Positions 44,317 to 54,866 of a stretch of DNA of 64,000 nucleotides are shown here, piece by piece; the first letter of the stretch is position 1, and each line of letters starts with the position of its first letter. Source of the stretch: Modestobacter sp. DSM 44400 (GTDB taxonomy: Bacteria; Actinomycetota; Actinomycetes; Mycobacteriales; Geodermatophilaceae); assembly GCF_900107175.1 (NCBI RefSeq), contig NZ_FNOZ01000010.1, positions 62,001 to 126,000 on the forward strand, given 5' to 3'. The notes beneath the pieces were generated by a model. It was not told where the DNA came from, made no database searches, and was given only the letters and a program-made list of their open reading frames with translations. The position numbers were made by a program, and so were the translations under genes.

Positions 44317-47300
44317 GTGAGCAGCAGCACCCCGTCGTCAGGGTCATCGTCGGAGAACTTCGTGCACCTGCACGTGCACACCGAGTACTCGATGCTCGAC
44401 GGGGCGGCCAAGCTCGGTGAGGTGACGAAGGCCGCGGCGGACCAGGGGATGCCGGCGCTGGCGATGACCGACCACGGCAACGTGTTCGGCGCCTACGACT
44501 TCTACAAGAATGCCAAGGCCGCCGGCATCAAGCCGATCATCGGCATGGAGGGCTACTACACGCCCGGCTCCCGGTTCGACCGCGCCCCGTTCGAGTTCGG
44601 CGACAAGCTGATCGACGAGGAGGGCGACGGCGGGTCCAACCGCGGCAAGGCCGCCTACACGCACATGACCCTGCTGGCCAGGACCACCGAGGGCATGCAC
44701 AACCTGTTCCGGCTCTCTTCGCTGGCCAGCCTGGAGGGGCAGTACCGCAAGCCGCGCTTCGACCGTGATCTGCTGGAGAAGTACGGCAAGGGCCTGATCG
44801 CCACCACCGGGTGCCCGTCCGGCGAGGTGAACATGTGGCTGCGCGCCGGCAAGGTCGAGCGGGCCCGCCAGGCCGCCGCGGACTTCCAGGACATCTTCGG
44901 CCGGGAGAACTTCTACGCCGAGATCATGGACCACGGGCTGTCCATCGAGAAGAAGACCAAGCCCGCGCTGCTGGAGATCGCGCGCGACCTCGGCATCCCG
45001 CTGCTGGGCACCAACGACCTGCACTACACCCACCGCGAGGACGCCGAGGCCCACGACGCCCTGCTGTGCATCCAGACCGGCTCCCGGCTCAACGAGACCA
45101 ACCGCTTCAAGTTCAACGGTGACGGCTACTACCTGAAGTCCGCCGCCGAGATGCGCGCGCTGTTCGCCGAGCACCCCGAGGCCTGCGACAACACACTGCT
45201 GATCGCCGAGCAGTGCGAGATCGCCTTCACCGAGGGCGCGGACCTGATGCCCCGCTTCCCGCTGCCGGAGGGGGAGGACGAGACCTCCTGGTTCATCAAG
45301 GAGGTCGAGCGCGGGCTGCACCGGCGGTGGCCTGGCGGCATCCCCGACCACGTGCGCAAGCAGGCCGACTACGAGGTCGGGATCATCGTCCAGATGGACT
45401 TCCCGGGGTACTTCCTCGTGGTCGCCGACTTCATCAACTGGGCCAAGGACCAGGGCATCCGGGTCGGCCCCGGCCGTGGCTCGGCGGCGGGCTCGCTGGC
45501 CGCCTACGCGATAGGCATCACCGACCTCGACCCGCTGGCGCACGGGCTGATCTTCGAGCGTTTCCTCAACCCCGAGCGCGTCTCCATGCCCGACGTTGAC
45601 ATCGACTTCGACGACCGGCGCCGCGGTGAGGTGATCCGCTACGTCTCGGACAAGTACGGCGAGGAGCGGGTCAGCCAGATCGTCACCTACGGCACGATCA
45701 AGGCCAAGGCCGCGATCAAGGACGCCGCACGTGTCCTGGACCGGCCGTACTCGGTGGGCGACGAGCTGACCAAGCTGATGCCGCCGGGTGTGATGGGCAA
45801 GGACATCCCGCTGTCTGGGATCTTCGACCCCAAGCACGAGCGGTACAAGGAGGCCACCGAGTTCCGGGCCCGCTACGAGTCCGACCCCGGCGCCGCCGAG
45901 GTCATCGACCAGGCCCGCAAGCTCGAGGGGCTGAAGCGGCAGTGGGGCGTGCACGCGGCCGGGGTGATCATCGGCCGCTTCCCGCTGATCGACAGCGTGC
46001 CGATCATGCGCCGCGAGGCCGACGGCGCGGTGATCACGCAGTTCGACTACCCGACCTGCGAGACGCTCGGCCTGCTGAAGATGGACTTCCTGGGCCTGCG
46101 CAACCTCACCGTGATCGACGACGCGCTGCGCAACATCGTGATCAACGGCAAGGCGGCGATCGACCTCGACGAGCTCAGCAAGGACCTCACCGACCCGGCC
46201 ACGTACGACCTGCTGGCCCGCGGGGAGACTCTCGGGGTCTTCCAGTTCGACGGCGGCCCGATGCGGTCGCTGCTGCGGCTGATGCGGCCGGACAACTTCG
46301 AGGACATCTCCGCCGTCGGCGCGCTGTACCGGCCGGGGCCGATGGGCGCGAACTCGCACACCAACTACGCGTTGCGCAAGAACGGCCAGCAGGAAATCAC
46401 CCCGATCCACCCGGAGCTGGCCGAGGCGCTGGAGGAGATCCTCGGCCAGACCTACGGCCTGATCGTCTACCAGGAGCAGGTCATGGCCATCGCGCAGAAG
46501 GTCGCCGGGTACTCCCTCGGCAAGGCCGACCTGCTGCGCCGGGCCATGGGCAAGAAGAAGAAGTCGGTCCTGGACGCCGAGTACGTCGGGTTCGAGGCCG
46601 GCATGAAGGAGAACGGGTTCTCCGCCGCTGCGGTCAAAACACTGTGGGACATCCTGGTGCCCTTCGCCGACTACGCCTTCAACAAGGCGCACTCGGCGGC
46701 GTACGGCCTGATCTCGTACTGGACGGCCTACCTCAAGGCGAACTACCCGGCCGAGTACATGGCCGCCCTGCTGACCAGCGTGGGCGACGACAAGGACAAG
46801 CGGCCGATCTACCTGGCCGAGTGCCGCCGGATGGGCATCAAGGTGCTCCCGCCCGACGTCAACGAGTCCTCGGCCGACTTCACCGCCGTCGGCACCGACA
46901 TCCGTTTCGGGCTGGCCTCGGTGCGCAACGTCGGCCACAACGTGGTCGATGCCATCGCCCGGGCCCGGGACCAGAAGGGCGCCTTCACCGGGTTCGCCGA
47001 CTTCCTGCGCAAGATCGACGTGGTGGCCTGCAACAAGAAGGTCATCGAGTCCCTGGCCAAGGCCGGCGCGTTCGACTCCCTCGGCCACTCCCGGCAGGGC
47101 ATCGCCGCCATCCACGCCAACGCGGTCGACCAGGCGATGGGCCTCAAGCGCAAGGAGGCCGAGGGACAGTTCGACCTGTTCGGCGGCTTCGGCGCCGGGG
47201 GGGACGACGACGGCCCCGACCCGTTCGGCTCTTCGTTGGACATCGCGATCCCCACCGCGGATTGGTCGAAGTCGGAGAAGCTGGTGTTCGAGCGCGACAT

Positions 47301-47901
47301 GCTCGGCCTGTACGTCTCCGACCATCCGCTGCACGGCGTCGAGCACGTGCTCACCTCGCACGCCGACACAGCGCTGGCCGAGATCATCGCCGGCGGCGTC
47401 GAGGACGGCGCCAACGTGACGGTGGCCGGCATCCTCACCGCCGTCGGGCCGCGCACCAACAAGCAGGGCGCGCCGTGGGCCATCGCCACGATCGAGGACC
47501 TCGAGGCCGGCCTGGAGGTGCTGTTCTTCCCCAAGACCTGGGCCCAGGTGTCGGACAAGGTGGTCCGCGACCAGATCGTCGTGGTCAAGGGGCGGGTCAG
47601 CCGGCGCGACGACACCCCGTCGCTGTTCGCCTCCGAGGTCTCGATCCCCGAGCTCACCGAGGGCCCGCGCGGCCCGGTGCTGGTGTCCATGCCGGCCGCC
47701 CGCTGCACCCCGCCGGTGGTCGAACGGCTGCGCGAGGTGCTGGGCAGCCACCCGGGCACCACCGAGGTGCAGCTCAAGCTGCTCAACGGCGGCCGGGAGA
47801 CCGTGCTGCGGCTGGACCAGGGGCTGCGGGTGCGTCCGAGCACCGCGCTGATGGGTGACATCAAGGCGCTGCTGGGGCCGACCAGCGTCGCCCTGCTGTG
47901 A
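44317..47901 (+). CDS. dnaE: DNA polymerase III subunit alpha
   Basis: A 1194-residue replicative polymerase (DnaE1 type). The PHP domain begins VHLHVHTEYSMLDGAAKL, the polymerase active site has PDVDIDFDD with Asp428 and Asp430, and GPGRGSAAGSLAAYA, VHAAGVIIG and FNKAHSAAYGLISY follow. A tandem helix-hairpin-helix region and an OB-fold domain (NVTVAGILTAVGPRTNKQG) are near the C-terminus. The GTG start has a GAGGAG ribosome binding site. No exonuclease domain; the PHP residues retain several histidines. Confidence 0.97.
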   Translation: MSSSTPSSGSSSENFVHLHVHTEYSMLDGAAKLGEVTKAAADQGMPALAMTDHGNVFGAYDFYKNAKAAGIKPIIGMEGYYTPGSRFDRAPFEFGDKLIDEEGDGGSNRGKAAYTHMTLLARTTEGMHNLFRLSSLASLEGQYRKPRFDRDLLEKYGKGLIATTGCPSGEVNMWLRAGKVERARQAAADFQDIFGRENFYAEIMDHGLSIEKKTKPALLEIARDLGIPLLGTNDLHYTHREDAEAHDALLCIQTGSRLNETNRFKFNGDGYYLKSAAEMRALFAEHPEACDNTLLIAEQCEIAFTEGADLMPRFPLPEGEDETSWFIKEVERGLHRRWPGGIPDHVRKQADYEVGIIVQMDFPGYFLVVADFINWAKDQGIRVGPGRGSAAGSLAAYAIGITDLDPLAHGLIFERFLNPERVSMPDVDIDFDDRRRGEVIRYVSDKYGEERVSQIVTYGTIKAKAAIKDAARVLDRPYSVGDELTKLMPPGVMGKDIPLSGIFDPKHERYKEATEFRARYESDPGAAEVIDQARKLEGLKRQWGVHAAGVIIGRFPLIDSVPIMRREADGAVITQFDYPTCETLGLLKMDFLGLRNLTVIDDALRNIVINGKAAIDLDELSKDLTDPATYDLLARGETLGVFQFDGGPMRSLLRLMRPDNFEDISAVGALYRPGPMGANSHTNYALRKNGQQEITPIHPELAEALEEILGQTYGLIVYQEQVMAIAQKVAGYSLGKADLLRRAMGKKKKSVLDAEYVGFEAGMKENGFSAAAVKTLWDILVPFADYAFNKAHSAAYGLISYWTAYLKANYPAEYMAALLTSVGDDKDKRPIYLAECRRMGIKVLPPDVNESSADFTAVGTDIRFGLASVRNVGHNVVDAIARARDQKGAFTGFADFLRKIDVVACNKKVIESLAKAGAFDSLGHSRQGIAAIHANAVDQAMGLKRKEAEGQFDLFGGFGAGGDDDGPDPFGSSLDIAIPTADWSKSEKLVFERDMLGLYVSDHPLHGVEHVLTSHADTALAEIIAGGVEDGANVTVAGILTAVGPRTNKQGAPWAIATIEDLEAGLEVLFFPKTWAQVSDKVVRDQIVVVKGRVSRRDDTPSLFASEVSIPELTEGPRGPVLVSMPAARCTPPVVERLREVLGSHPGTTEVQLKLLNGGRETVLRLDQGLRVRPSTALMGDIKALLGPTSVALL

Positions 47902-47953
47902 CCCCCGGGCGGCCGCGCGCCGGCTGCACAGCCCGACGGGTGACACTGCACTG

Positions 47954-48643
47954 GTGAGCGAGATGGGAGAGCAGCAGACCGGGGCGTCCGGGGCCGGGGC
48001 GTCCGGGGCCGGGGCGTACGGGGCCGGGGCGCACGCGGCCGGGGAGTCCGGGCAGTCTCCGGCTGCCCGGCCGGTGCGTTGGGGCGGACTGCAGGGTGCC
48101 CGCGCGGACCTGCGCAGCGGCCTGCTCACCGTGCTCGCCCTTGCGCTGGCCGGGCTGCCCGCCGGCCTGGTGTGGAGGTGGCTGGCGCCCCGTGCCGCGT
48201 TCCGGGTCACCGCCGGCGGTGTGGAACCGATCGGGGTGGCGCCCTCCCCGGAGCTGTTCATGGCCGACGACGGCGTCTACGTGCTGGTGCTCGCCACGCT
48301 GGGCCTGCTGGCCGGGCTTGCGGTCTGGCTGCTGCGCCGGCACCGCGGCGTGGTCGTGCTGGCGGCGCTGGCCGCGGGGATGATCGCAGCCGCGCTGGTC
48401 GCCTGGCAGCTGGGGCAGCTCGTCGCCGCGAGCCCCACCGACACCGAGCTGGCCGAGGTCGGCGGCACCGTCACCACCGGCCTGCGACTCGGCGCGGTCG
48501 CGGCGGTCGCGGTCGGCCCGTTCGTCGCGGTCCTCACCTACCTGGTGGCCACCACGCTGACCTCCCGGGACGACCTCGGGCGCGACGACGTGGTCAGCCA
48601 GCCCGCCGCGGTACCTGCCGCGGAGGAGCAGCCCGCGCGCTGA
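47954..48643 (+). CDS. membrane protein (possibly DUF2567-like)
   Basis: A 229-residue protein with a short repetitive N-terminus (GASGAGASGAGAYGAG, from 12-base DNA repeats), then four membrane helices at about residues 50-70, 95-118, 122-145 and 170-195, with a loop TDTELAEVGGTV. The topology and this loop recall the DUF2567 membrane proteins of actinobacteria, but I am not certain. Function unknown. The GTG start is preferred over an internal ATG three codons later. Confidence 0.65.
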   Translation: MSEMGEQQTGASGAGASGAGAYGAGAHAAGESGQSPAARPVRWGGLQGARADLRSGLLTVLALALAGLPAGLVWRWLAPRAAFRVTAGGVEPIGVAPSPELFMADDGVYVLVLATLGLLAGLAVWLLRRHRGVVVLAALAAGMIAAALVAWQLGQLVAASPTDTELAEVGGTVTTGLRLGAVAAVAVGPFVAVLTYLVATTLTSRDDLGRDDVVSQPAAVPAAEEQPAR

Positions 48644-48661
48644 GCGCTCAGTTCGCCGTCA

Positions 48662-49519
48662 TCAATTCACGGTCATAGGGGTGGCGAACTGGCGCAGCGG
48701 TACCGGGACCGCTCCGACCGCGCGCAGCAGGGTCAGCTCCCGGCGCAGCAACCGCGACTCCATGGTCAGCCGGCGCCGGGTCGCGGACTCGGCCAGCAGC
48801 GCCTGACGGTCCTCGGCGGTGAGCAGAGCGGCCGAGGCGACCAGGTAGGACAACCCCCGGGCGTCGTCGGTCACCTCGCGGTGCAGCTCGGCCATCACGT
48901 CAGGTTCGCCGCCGCCGGCAGGGTCCGGGTCGTCGATGTCCGCAGTCTCGCCGATCTGCCGGCGGGTCACCTCGGCGACGTACTGGGCGAACAGGTCGCG
49001 CACGTTGCCGGTCAGGACCCCGAGCGAGCCGCGGGCCACTGAGCTCGCCACCTCGTCGGGCATCCCATCAGCGCCGACCAGGCCCTCGGCGTCGCCGGCG
49101 GCCTCCTCGGCGGCCTCCTCCTCGTGCAGCCACTCGACCTCGGCGCGCAGGTAGGGCGGGTCGGCCGGGTCGTCACCGGGCACGAGCACGTCGAGCAGCC
49201 GGAAGCGGTCGGTCCCTACGGCGACCACCTGGTAGCCGCCGTCGGCCTGCGCGGCGACCGCGCCCACGACGGCGGTGCAGCCCACGTCGTACAGCGCCTC
49301 GGCGGGGGCGACCCGCTCGACCTCCCAGCCCTGCCGGATCGACACCACGCCGAAGCGGCGCAGCTCGCTGTCGGCGGGCAGCGCGGTCAGCTCGGCCATC
49401 AGCCGCCGGTAGCGCGGCTCGAAGACGTTCAGCGGCAGGACGACGCCGGGGAAGAGCGGGGTTTCCAGCGGGAACAGCGGGATGACCTCGGTGCTGCCCT
49501 GCCGTGCCCGGTCGTCCAC
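48662..49519 (-). CDS. LON N-terminal (substrate-binding) domain protein
   Basis: A 285-residue protein starting close to [30 protein letters not shown], the LAN/LON substrate-binding domain, with [11 protein letters not shown] and [11 protein letters not shown] following. There is no AAA+ or protease domain, so this is a standalone LON-domain protein of a type common in actinobacteria. An acidic insert ([13 protein letters not shown]) lies near residue 130. Function unknown. A TAGGCT box seven bases before the GTG suggests leaderless transcription. Divergent from hisD. Confidence 0.85.
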   Translation of the reverse strand: MDDRARQGSTEVIPLFPLETPLFPGVVLPLNVFEPRYRRLMAELTALPADSELRRFGVVSIRQGWEVERVAPAEALYDVGCTAVVGAVAAQADGGYQVVAVGTDRFRLLDVLVPGDDPADPPYLRAEVEWLHEEEAAEEAAGDAEGLVGADGMPDEVASSVARGSLGVLTGNVRDLFAQYVAEVTRRQIGETADIDDPDPAGGGEPDVMAELHREVTDDARGLSYLVASAALLTAEDRQALLAESATRRRLTMESRLLRRELTLLRAVGAVPVPLRQFATPMTVN

Positions 49520-49615
49520 GCCGGGGAGCCTACGGGCCGCGCACCCGGACCCAGAGCCGTCGGGCCCGCCCCTACTACCCTGAGGTGTTCCCGTTTCCCC
49601 TCTCGGAGGTCCTCC

Positions 49616-50920
49616 GTGCTCAGCCGCATCGACCTGCGCGGGTCCGCGTTGCCCGGAGCGCGCGAGCTCGCCGCCCTGCTGCCCCGGGCCACCACCGACA
49701 TCGACTCGGTGCTGGCCGTCGTGCGCCCCATCTGCGACGACGTCCGCGACCGCGGCGCGGCGGCGGTCCGGGAGATCACCGCCCGGCTCGACCGCGTCGA
49801 CGTCCCGGACGCCGCCGTTCCACAGTCGGCCCTGGATGACGCGCTGGCCGCCTGCGACCCCGCGGTGCGCGCCGCGCTCGAAGAGGCGATCTCGCGGGTC
49901 CGCACGGTGCACGCCGACCAGCGGCGCACCGACGTCACCACCGATGTCGCCCGCGGAGGCACCGTGACCGAGCGCTGGGTGCCGGTGCGCCGGGTCGGGC
50001 TCTACGTCCCGGGTGGGCTGGCGCCGCTGCTGTCCTCGGTGGTGATGAACGTGGTGCCGGCGCAGCTCGCCGGGGTCCTCTCGATCGCCGTCGCGAGCCC
50101 GCCGCAGCGCGACCACGGCGGCCTGCCCGACCCCGGCGTGCTGGCCGCCTGCGCGCTGCTCGGGGTCACCGAGGTCTACGCCGTCGGCGGCGCCCAGGCG
50201 ATCGCGATGTTCGGTTACGGCGCGGGCGCCTGCGAGCCGGTCGACATGGTCACCGGGCCCGGGAACGTCTACACGACCGCGGCCAAGCGCCTGCTGCGCG
50301 GGTTGATCGGCATCGACTCCGAGGCCGGGCCCACCGAGGTGGCCGTCCTCGCCGACGACACCGCAGACCCGGTGCACGTCGCCGCCGACCTGATCAGCCA
50401 GGCCGAGCACGACCCGCTGGCCGGCGCCGTCCTGGTGACCACCAGCGAGCGGCTCGCCGACGCCGTCCTCGAGCTGGTCCCGGGGCAGGTGGCGGCCACC
50501 AAGCACTCGGACCGGATCACCACCGCGTTGTCCGGCACGCAGTCCGGCGTCGTCCTGGTCGACGACGTGGACGCCGGCCTGGCCGTGGTCGACGCCTACG
50601 CCGCCGAGCACCTGGAGATCCAGACCCGCGATGCCCGTGACGTGGCGATGCGGGTGCGCAACGCCGGGGCGGTCTTCGTCGGTCCGTGGGCGCCGGTCTC
50701 GCTGGGCGACTACTGCGCCGGCTCGAACCACGTGCTGCCCACCGGGGGCTGTGCGCGGCACTCCAGCGGGCTGTCCGTGCAGTCGTTCCTGCGCGGCATC
50801 CACATCGTGGAGTACGACGAGCAGGCGCTGGCCGAGGTCTCCGGGCACATCGACGCCCTCGCCCACGCCGAGAACCTGCCCGCGCACGCGGCCGCCGTCC
50901 GGGCGCGGCAGCGGTCGTGA
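49616..50920 (+). CDS. hisD: histidinol dehydrogenase
   Basis: A 434-residue enzyme oxidising histidinol to histidine in two NAD-dependent steps. Motifs are [57 protein letters not shown] (catalytic region) and [19 protein letters not shown]. The GTG has a GGAGGTCC ribosome binding site. First gene of the hisD-C-B block; the 73-base gap to hisC holds a repetitive spacer. Confidence 0.96.
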   Translation: MLSRIDLRGSALPGARELAALLPRATTDIDSVLAVVRPICDDVRDRGAAAVREITARLDRVDVPDAAVPQSALDDALAACDPAVRAALEEAISRVRTVHADQRRTDVTTDVARGGTVTERWVPVRRVGLYVPGGLAPLLSSVVMNVVPAQLAGVLSIAVASPPQRDHGGLPDPGVLAACALLGVTEVYAVGGAQAIAMFGYGAGACEPVDMVTGPGNVYTTAAKRLLRGLIGIDSEAGPTEVAVLADDTADPVHVAADLISQAEHDPLAGAVLVTTSERLADAVLELVPGQVAATKHSDRITTALSGTQSGVVLVDDVDAGLAVVDAYAAEHLEIQTRDARDVAMRVRNAGAVFVGPWAPVSLGDYCAGSNHVLPTGGCARHSSGLSVQSFLRGIHIVEYDEQALAEVSGHIDALAHAENLPAHAAAVRARQRS

Positions 50921-50993
50921 CCGAGCGTGCGAGGTCGCCAAGGAACAGGGCACCGATGGGCGCGCGGCTGACGAGCGCCAGCGAGGAGGGCGC
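50921..50993 (+). repeat. hisD-hisC spacer with the shared GACGAGCGCCAGCGAGGAG element
   Basis: The spacer shares a layout with the ridA-hisF spacer at 60360-60432: a CGTGA-CGAG start at the upstream stop, an ATGGGCGC block, and the closing GACGAGCGCCAGCGAGGAGG, which supplies the Shine-Dalgarno of the next gene. The two copies are similar but not identical. Confidence 0.8.
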
Positions 50994-52106
50994 GTGACCA
51001 CCATGGAGGAGCTCCCGCTGCGTCCGGAGCTGCGCGGACGCACCGCCTACGGCGCACCGCAGCTGCAGGTGACCCACCGGCTGAACACCAACGAGAACCC
51101 CTACCCGCTGCCGGAGTCGCTGCTGGCCGACCTGGGGACGGCGCTGGCGGAGGCCTCCCGCGGATTGAACCGGTACCCCGACCGCAACGCCGTCGACCTG
51201 CGCGCGGACCTGGCCACCTACCTGACCCGCACCAGCGGGGAGCCGGTCGGCCCGGCCCAGGTGTGGGCGGCCAACGGTTCCAACGAGGTGCTCCAACAGC
51301 TGCTGCAGACCTTCGGCGGGGCGGGCCGGACGGCGCTGGGCTTCACGCCGTCCTACTCGATGCACCCGATCATCAGCTCCGGCACCGGCAGCGGCTGGGT
51401 CGACGGGCACCGCCGCGCGGACTTCACCATCGACACCGCCGCAGCCGTTGCCCAGCTGCGTGAGGTGCGCCCGGACGTCATCTTCGTGACCAGCCCGAAC
51501 AACCCGACCGGCACCGCGGTCGACCTGGACACCATCGGGGCGCTGTACGAGGCGACCACCGGTGTGCTGGTCGTGGACGAGGCGTACGCCGAGTTCGCCC
51601 GGCCCGGCACCTCGTCGGCGCTGTCGCTGCTGCCCGGCCGGCCGCGGCTGGTGGTCAGCCGCACGATGAGCAAGGCCTTCGGCATGGCCGGGCTGCGGCT
51701 GGGCTACCTGGCCGCGGACCCAGCGGTGGTCGAGGCCCTGCAGCTGGTCCGGCTGCCCTACCACCTGTCCAGCCTCACCCAGGCCGCCGCACGCACCGCG
51801 CTCGCGCACACCGACGAGCTGCTGGCCACGGTGGACGCGGTGAAGGCCGAGCGCGACCGGATCGTCGCCGCGCTGCCCGCGATGGGGCTGACGAGCGTCC
51901 CGAGCGACGCCAACTTCGTGCTGTTCGGCCGGTTCGCCGACGCCGCGGCCGCATGGCAGGCACTGCTGGAGCGCGACGTGCTGGTCCGCGACGTGGGGTT
52001 GCCCGGCTGGCTGCGGGTGACCGCCGGAACGCCGGAGGAGACCGACGCCTTCCTCACCGCGCTGGGTGAGGTGGCGGCGGCCCACCGCCTCGGTGAGGGA
52101 GGATGA
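50994..52106 (+). CDS. hisC: histidinol-phosphate aminotransferase
   Basis: A 370-residue fold-type I PLP enzyme. Features are [35 protein letters not shown], and the PLP lysine in [14 protein letters not shown]. It transaminates imidazole acetol phosphate to histidinol phosphate. The GTG start uses the GAGGAGGG at the end of the spacer. The stop overlaps the hisB ATG. Confidence 0.95.
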   Translation: MTTMEELPLRPELRGRTAYGAPQLQVTHRLNTNENPYPLPESLLADLGTALAEASRGLNRYPDRNAVDLRADLATYLTRTSGEPVGPAQVWAANGSNEVLQQLLQTFGGAGRTALGFTPSYSMHPIISSGTGSGWVDGHRRADFTIDTAAAVAQLREVRPDVIFVTSPNNPTGTAVDLDTIGALYEATTGVLVVDEAYAEFARPGTSSALSLLPGRPRLVVSRTMSKAFGMAGLRLGYLAADPAVVEALQLVRLPYHLSSLTQAAARTALAHTDELLATVDAVKAERDRIVAALPAMGLTSVPSDANFVLFGRFADAAAAWQALLERDVLVRDVGLPGWLRVTAGTPEETDAFLTALGEVAAAHRLGEGG

Positions 52107-52723
52107 CGGGCATGACCGCCATGTCAGGGCACCGCACTGCGCGCGTCGAGCGGGCCACCAGCGAGACCAAGCTCGTCGTCGAGGTCGACCTGGACGGCAC
52201 CGGCGCGGCCGACGTCGCCACCGGGGTCGGGTTCTACGACCACATGCTGACCTCACTGGCCAAGCACAGCGGCATCGACCTGACCGTGCGCGCCGACGGC
52301 GACCTGCACATCGACGCCCACCACACCGTCGAGGACGTGGCGATCGCCCTCGGCCAGGCCTTCGCCGAGGCGCTGGGCGACAAGCGGGGCATCACCCGCT
52401 ACGGCGATGCGACCATCCCGATGGACGAGGTGCTCGTGCAGGCGGCCGTCGACCTGTCCGGCCGGCCGTACTTCGTGCACGCCGAGCCCGCCGACATGAC
52501 GCCGATGATCGGCCCGGACTACCCGACCAGCCTGACCAGGCACGTGCTGGAGTCCTTCGCCTTCAACGCGCGGATCAGCCTGCACGTGCGGGTGCTCTAC
52601 GCCGGCCGGGACGCCCACCACATCGTCGAGGGGCAGTTCAAGGCGCTGGCCCGCGCGCTGCGGACGGCGGTCGCGCTGGACCCGCGGGTGACCGACGTCC
52701 CCTCGACCAAGGGCGCTCTGTAG
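52103..52723 (+). CDS. hisB: imidazoleglycerol-phosphate dehydratase
   Basis: A 206-residue monofunctional HisB. The two manganese-binding repeats are visible as [11 protein letters not shown] and [13 protein letters not shown], with [13 protein letters not shown] at the front. It has no phosphatase domain, as in most actinobacteria, where a separate enzyme makes histidinol. ATG overlaps the hisC stop; two further ATGs (52112, 52121) could serve. Confidence 0.96.
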   Translation: MTGMTAMSGHRTARVERATSETKLVVEVDLDGTGAADVATGVGFYDHMLTSLAKHSGIDLTVRADGDLHIDAHHTVEDVAIALGQAFAEALGDKRGITRYGDATIPMDEVLVQAAVDLSGRPYFVHAEPADMTPMIGPDYPTSLTRHVLESFAFNARISLHVRVLYAGRDAHHIVEGQFKALARALRTAVALDPRVTDVPSTKGAL

Positions 52724-52727
52724 GCCC

Positions 52728-52904
52728 GTGCCCCTCGGCAGCGTCCTCATCGCGCTCGGCCTGTTCCTGCTCGGCGGCTCGTACAGCATCTTCCGGGCCG
52801 ATCACGACGTGAAGGGCCGCACCGGCGCGCAGGTCGGCTTCGCGGTGGTGCTCCTGCTGGCCGGGCTGCTGGCCATCGGTGGTGGCGTGCTGCGGCTGAT
52901 CTGA
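52728..52904 (+). CDS. small two-helix membrane protein (58 aa)
   Basis: The frame from GTG 52728 translates to a 58-residue protein with two hydrophobic helices (LGSVLIALGLFLLGGS and VGFAVVLLLAGLLAIGGG) and a short charged loop (FRADHDVKGRTG). It starts four bases after the hisB stop, so it is probably co-transcribed with the his genes, and a strong hairpin follows its stop. The family is not one I recognise. Too short for most gene finders. Confidence 0.7.
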   Translation: MPLGSVLIALGLFLLGGSYSIFRADHDVKGRTGAQVGFAVVLLLAGLLAIGGGVLRLI

Positions 52905-52911
52905 ACAAGGA

Positions 52912-52957
52912 CCCCGTCCTGCGTCCCTTCGCAGGCTCAGGGACGCCCTGGACGGGG
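52912..52957. terminator. bidirectional terminator after the hisDCB block
   Basis: Outer arms CCCCGTCC/GGACGGGG and inner arms GCGTCCCT/AGGGACGC form a long two-part stem around a ten-base loop. It lies between the small membrane gene and the convergent MerR gene. Confidence 0.75.
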
Positions 52958-52977
52958 CCGAAGCCGGGCTCGTCGAA

Positions 52978-53328
52978 TCAGCCCAGGCGCGCGGCGAACT
53001 CCTCGGCGGTGCGCAGCTGCCGGCGCAGCGTGGCGACCCGCTCGGCGGCCTGCTCGCGGAAGGCGGCCAGCCGGACGGGGTCGGCGTCCGGGCCGGTGTC
53101 CAGGAGCTCCAGCAGCTCGCGCGTCTCCTCGAGGCTGAAGCCCAGCGGCTTCATCTGCATGATCATCCGCAGCCGGTCCACGTCCTCGGCGGCGTAGAGC
53201 CGGAACCCGCCCTCGGAGCGGGCCGACGGCACCACCAGCCCGACCTCCTCGTAGTACCGGATGGTGCGCAGGCTCAGCCCGATCTGCTCGGCGACCTCCC
53301 CGATCCGCATCCGCCCGGCGGCGTTCAC
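52978..53328 (-). CDS. MerR family transcriptional regulator
   Basis: A 116-residue regulator. The winged helix-turn-helix is MRIGEVAEQIGLSLRTIRYYEEVGLV, then GFRLYAAEDVDRL, and a dimerising helix with CGFSL-type LGFSLEETRELLELL. It has no cysteines, so a metal sensor role is unlikely. Its GTG overlaps the sulP stop, so it is the second gene of a sulP-merR operon and may regulate it. Confidence 0.9.
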   Translation of the reverse strand: MNAAGRMRIGEVAEQIGLSLRTIRYYEEVGLVVPSARSEGGFRLYAAEDVDRLRMIMQMKPLGFSLEETRELLELLDTGPDADPVRLAAFREQAAERVATLRRQLRTAEEFAARLG

Positions 53329-54800
53329 TCCCCGCCGCCCAGCCGGCCGGCCAGCCGCTGGTGGTAGTGCCCGCTGACGTCGGTGAGACCGGTGATCTCC
53401 ACGGTCTTCCCGCGGGTGGCGTACTTGTGCTCGATGGCGTCCAGGACGGCGACCGACGAGGCGTCCCAGATGTGCGCGCCGGACAGGTCGACGACGACGC
53501 GGTCGGGGTCACTGGCGTAGTCGAACTGGCCGACGAGGTCGTTGGTGGAGGCGAAGAAGAGCGCGCCGGACACGACATAGACGCGCGTGCCGTCCGGGGA
53601 CTCGGTCGGGGTGACGGTGACCAGGTGAGCGACGCGGCGGGCGAAGAGCACGCAAGCGACCAGGACGCCGACGCCGACACCGATCGCCAGGTTCTCCGTC
53701 GCCAGCACCACGGCGACCGTCACGAGCATCACCGCGGTCTCGCTCCGAGGCATCCGGGGGAGCGTGCGCAGGCTGTGCCAGTCGAACGTGGCGATCGATA
53801 CGAACACCATCACGGCGACCAACGCGGCCATCGGGATGGCCGCCACCACCGGGCTGAGCACGACGACGAGGATCAGCAGGAAGACCCCGGCCAGGAACGT
53901 CGACAGCCGGGTACGGGCGCCGGAGCGCACGTTGATCATCGTCTGGCCGATCATGGCGCACCCGCCCATGCCGCCGAAGAGGCCGGTGACCAGGTTCGCG
54001 ATGCCTTGGCCGACCGATTCGCGGGTCTTGCTGGAGGGGCTGTCGGTGAGCTCGTCGACCAGCTTGGCCGTCATCAGCGACTCCATCAGCCCCACCAGGG
54101 CGATGCCCAGCGCGTACGGGGCGATGATGCCCAGCGTCTCCAGCGAGAAGGGCACGTCGGGCAGGGAGAGCGAGGGGAGGCTGTCGGGCAGCGCGCCCTG
54201 GTCGCCGACGGTGGGGACAGCGATGCCCGCGGTCACGGTGAGCACGGTCAGCACGATGATCGCCACCAGCGGTGCGGGGACGGCGGTGGTCAGCCGGGGC
54301 AGCCCGAAGATGATCGCCAGCCCGGCAACGGCCAGCGGGTAGACCAGCCACGGGACGTCGACGAGCTGCGGCAGCTGCGCGCTGAAGATCAGGATCGCCA
54401 GTGCGTTGACGAACCCGACCATCACGCTGCGCGGCACGAAGCGCATCACCCGGGCAACGCCGAGCAGCCCCAGCCCGACCTGGAACACACCGCCCAGCAG
54501 CACCGCCGCGACGAGGTAGTCCAGGCCGTACTCACGCGACAGTGGTGCGATGACCAGTGCGATCGCCCCGGTGGCTGCGGAGATCATCGCCGGGCGTCCG
54601 CCGGTGAAGGAGATGGTGACGGCCATGGTGAAGGCGGCGAAGAGACCGACGCGAGGGTCGACGCCGGCGATGATCGAGAACGAGATTGCCTCGGGGATCA
54701 GCGCCAGGGCGACGACCAGACCGGCGAGGACCTCGGTACGGGCGACCCGCGGTGACAGCCAGGCGGGGCGGGACAGGCGGGCAGGCAGGGCGGCAGTCAT
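53325..54800 (-). CDS. SulP family anion transporter with STAS domain
   Basis: A 491-residue transporter with about ten to twelve membrane segments: VLAGLVVALALIPEAISFSI, GVDPRVGLFAAFTMAV, GGRPAMISAATGAIALVIAPL, GLFGGMGGCAMIGQTMIN. A C-terminal STAS domain (VVVDLSGAHIWDASSVAVLDAI) is present. Substrate may be sulfate, bicarbonate or another anion; the short form and the STAS domain do not decide it. The start ATG lies near 54800; an in-frame extension upstream is not hydrophobic and is rejected. Confidence 0.92.
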   Translation of the reverse strand: MTAALPARLSRPAWLSPRVARTEVLAGLVVALALIPEAISFSIIAGVDPRVGLFAAFTMAVTISFTGGRPAMISAATGAIALVIAPLSREYGLDYLVAAVLLGGVFQVGLGLLGVARVMRFVPRSVMVGFVNALAILIFSAQLPQLVDVPWLVYPLAVAGLAIIFGLPRLTTAVPAPLVAIIVLTVLTVTAGIAVPTVGDQGALPDSLPSLSLPDVPFSLETLGIIAPYALGIALVGLMESLMTAKLVDELTDSPSSKTRESVGQGIANLVTGLFGGMGGCAMIGQTMINVRSGARTRLSTFLAGVFLLILVVVLSPVVAAIPMAALVAVMVFVSIATFDWHSLRTLPRMPRSETAVMLVTVAVVLATENLAIGVGVGVLVACVLFARRVAHLVTVTPTESPDGTRVYVVSGALFFASTNDLVGQFDYASDPDRVVVDLSGAHIWDASSVAVLDAIEHKYATRGKTVEITGLTDVSGHYHQRLAGRLGGGE

Positions 54801-54866
54801 GGCACCGTTCGTTCGAAGAGGGGCCGGCAGTCGAACCGCTGCGCTGCGGGAGCCGGACAGAGTTGA

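Noticed and set aside
44344-48261. A 1305-codon frame on the minus strand opposite dnaE
   Set aside because: Long antisense frames are expected opposite GC-rich genes. The translation is repetitive (Gly, Val, Asp, His) with no domain, while the plus strand is an unmistakable DnaE.
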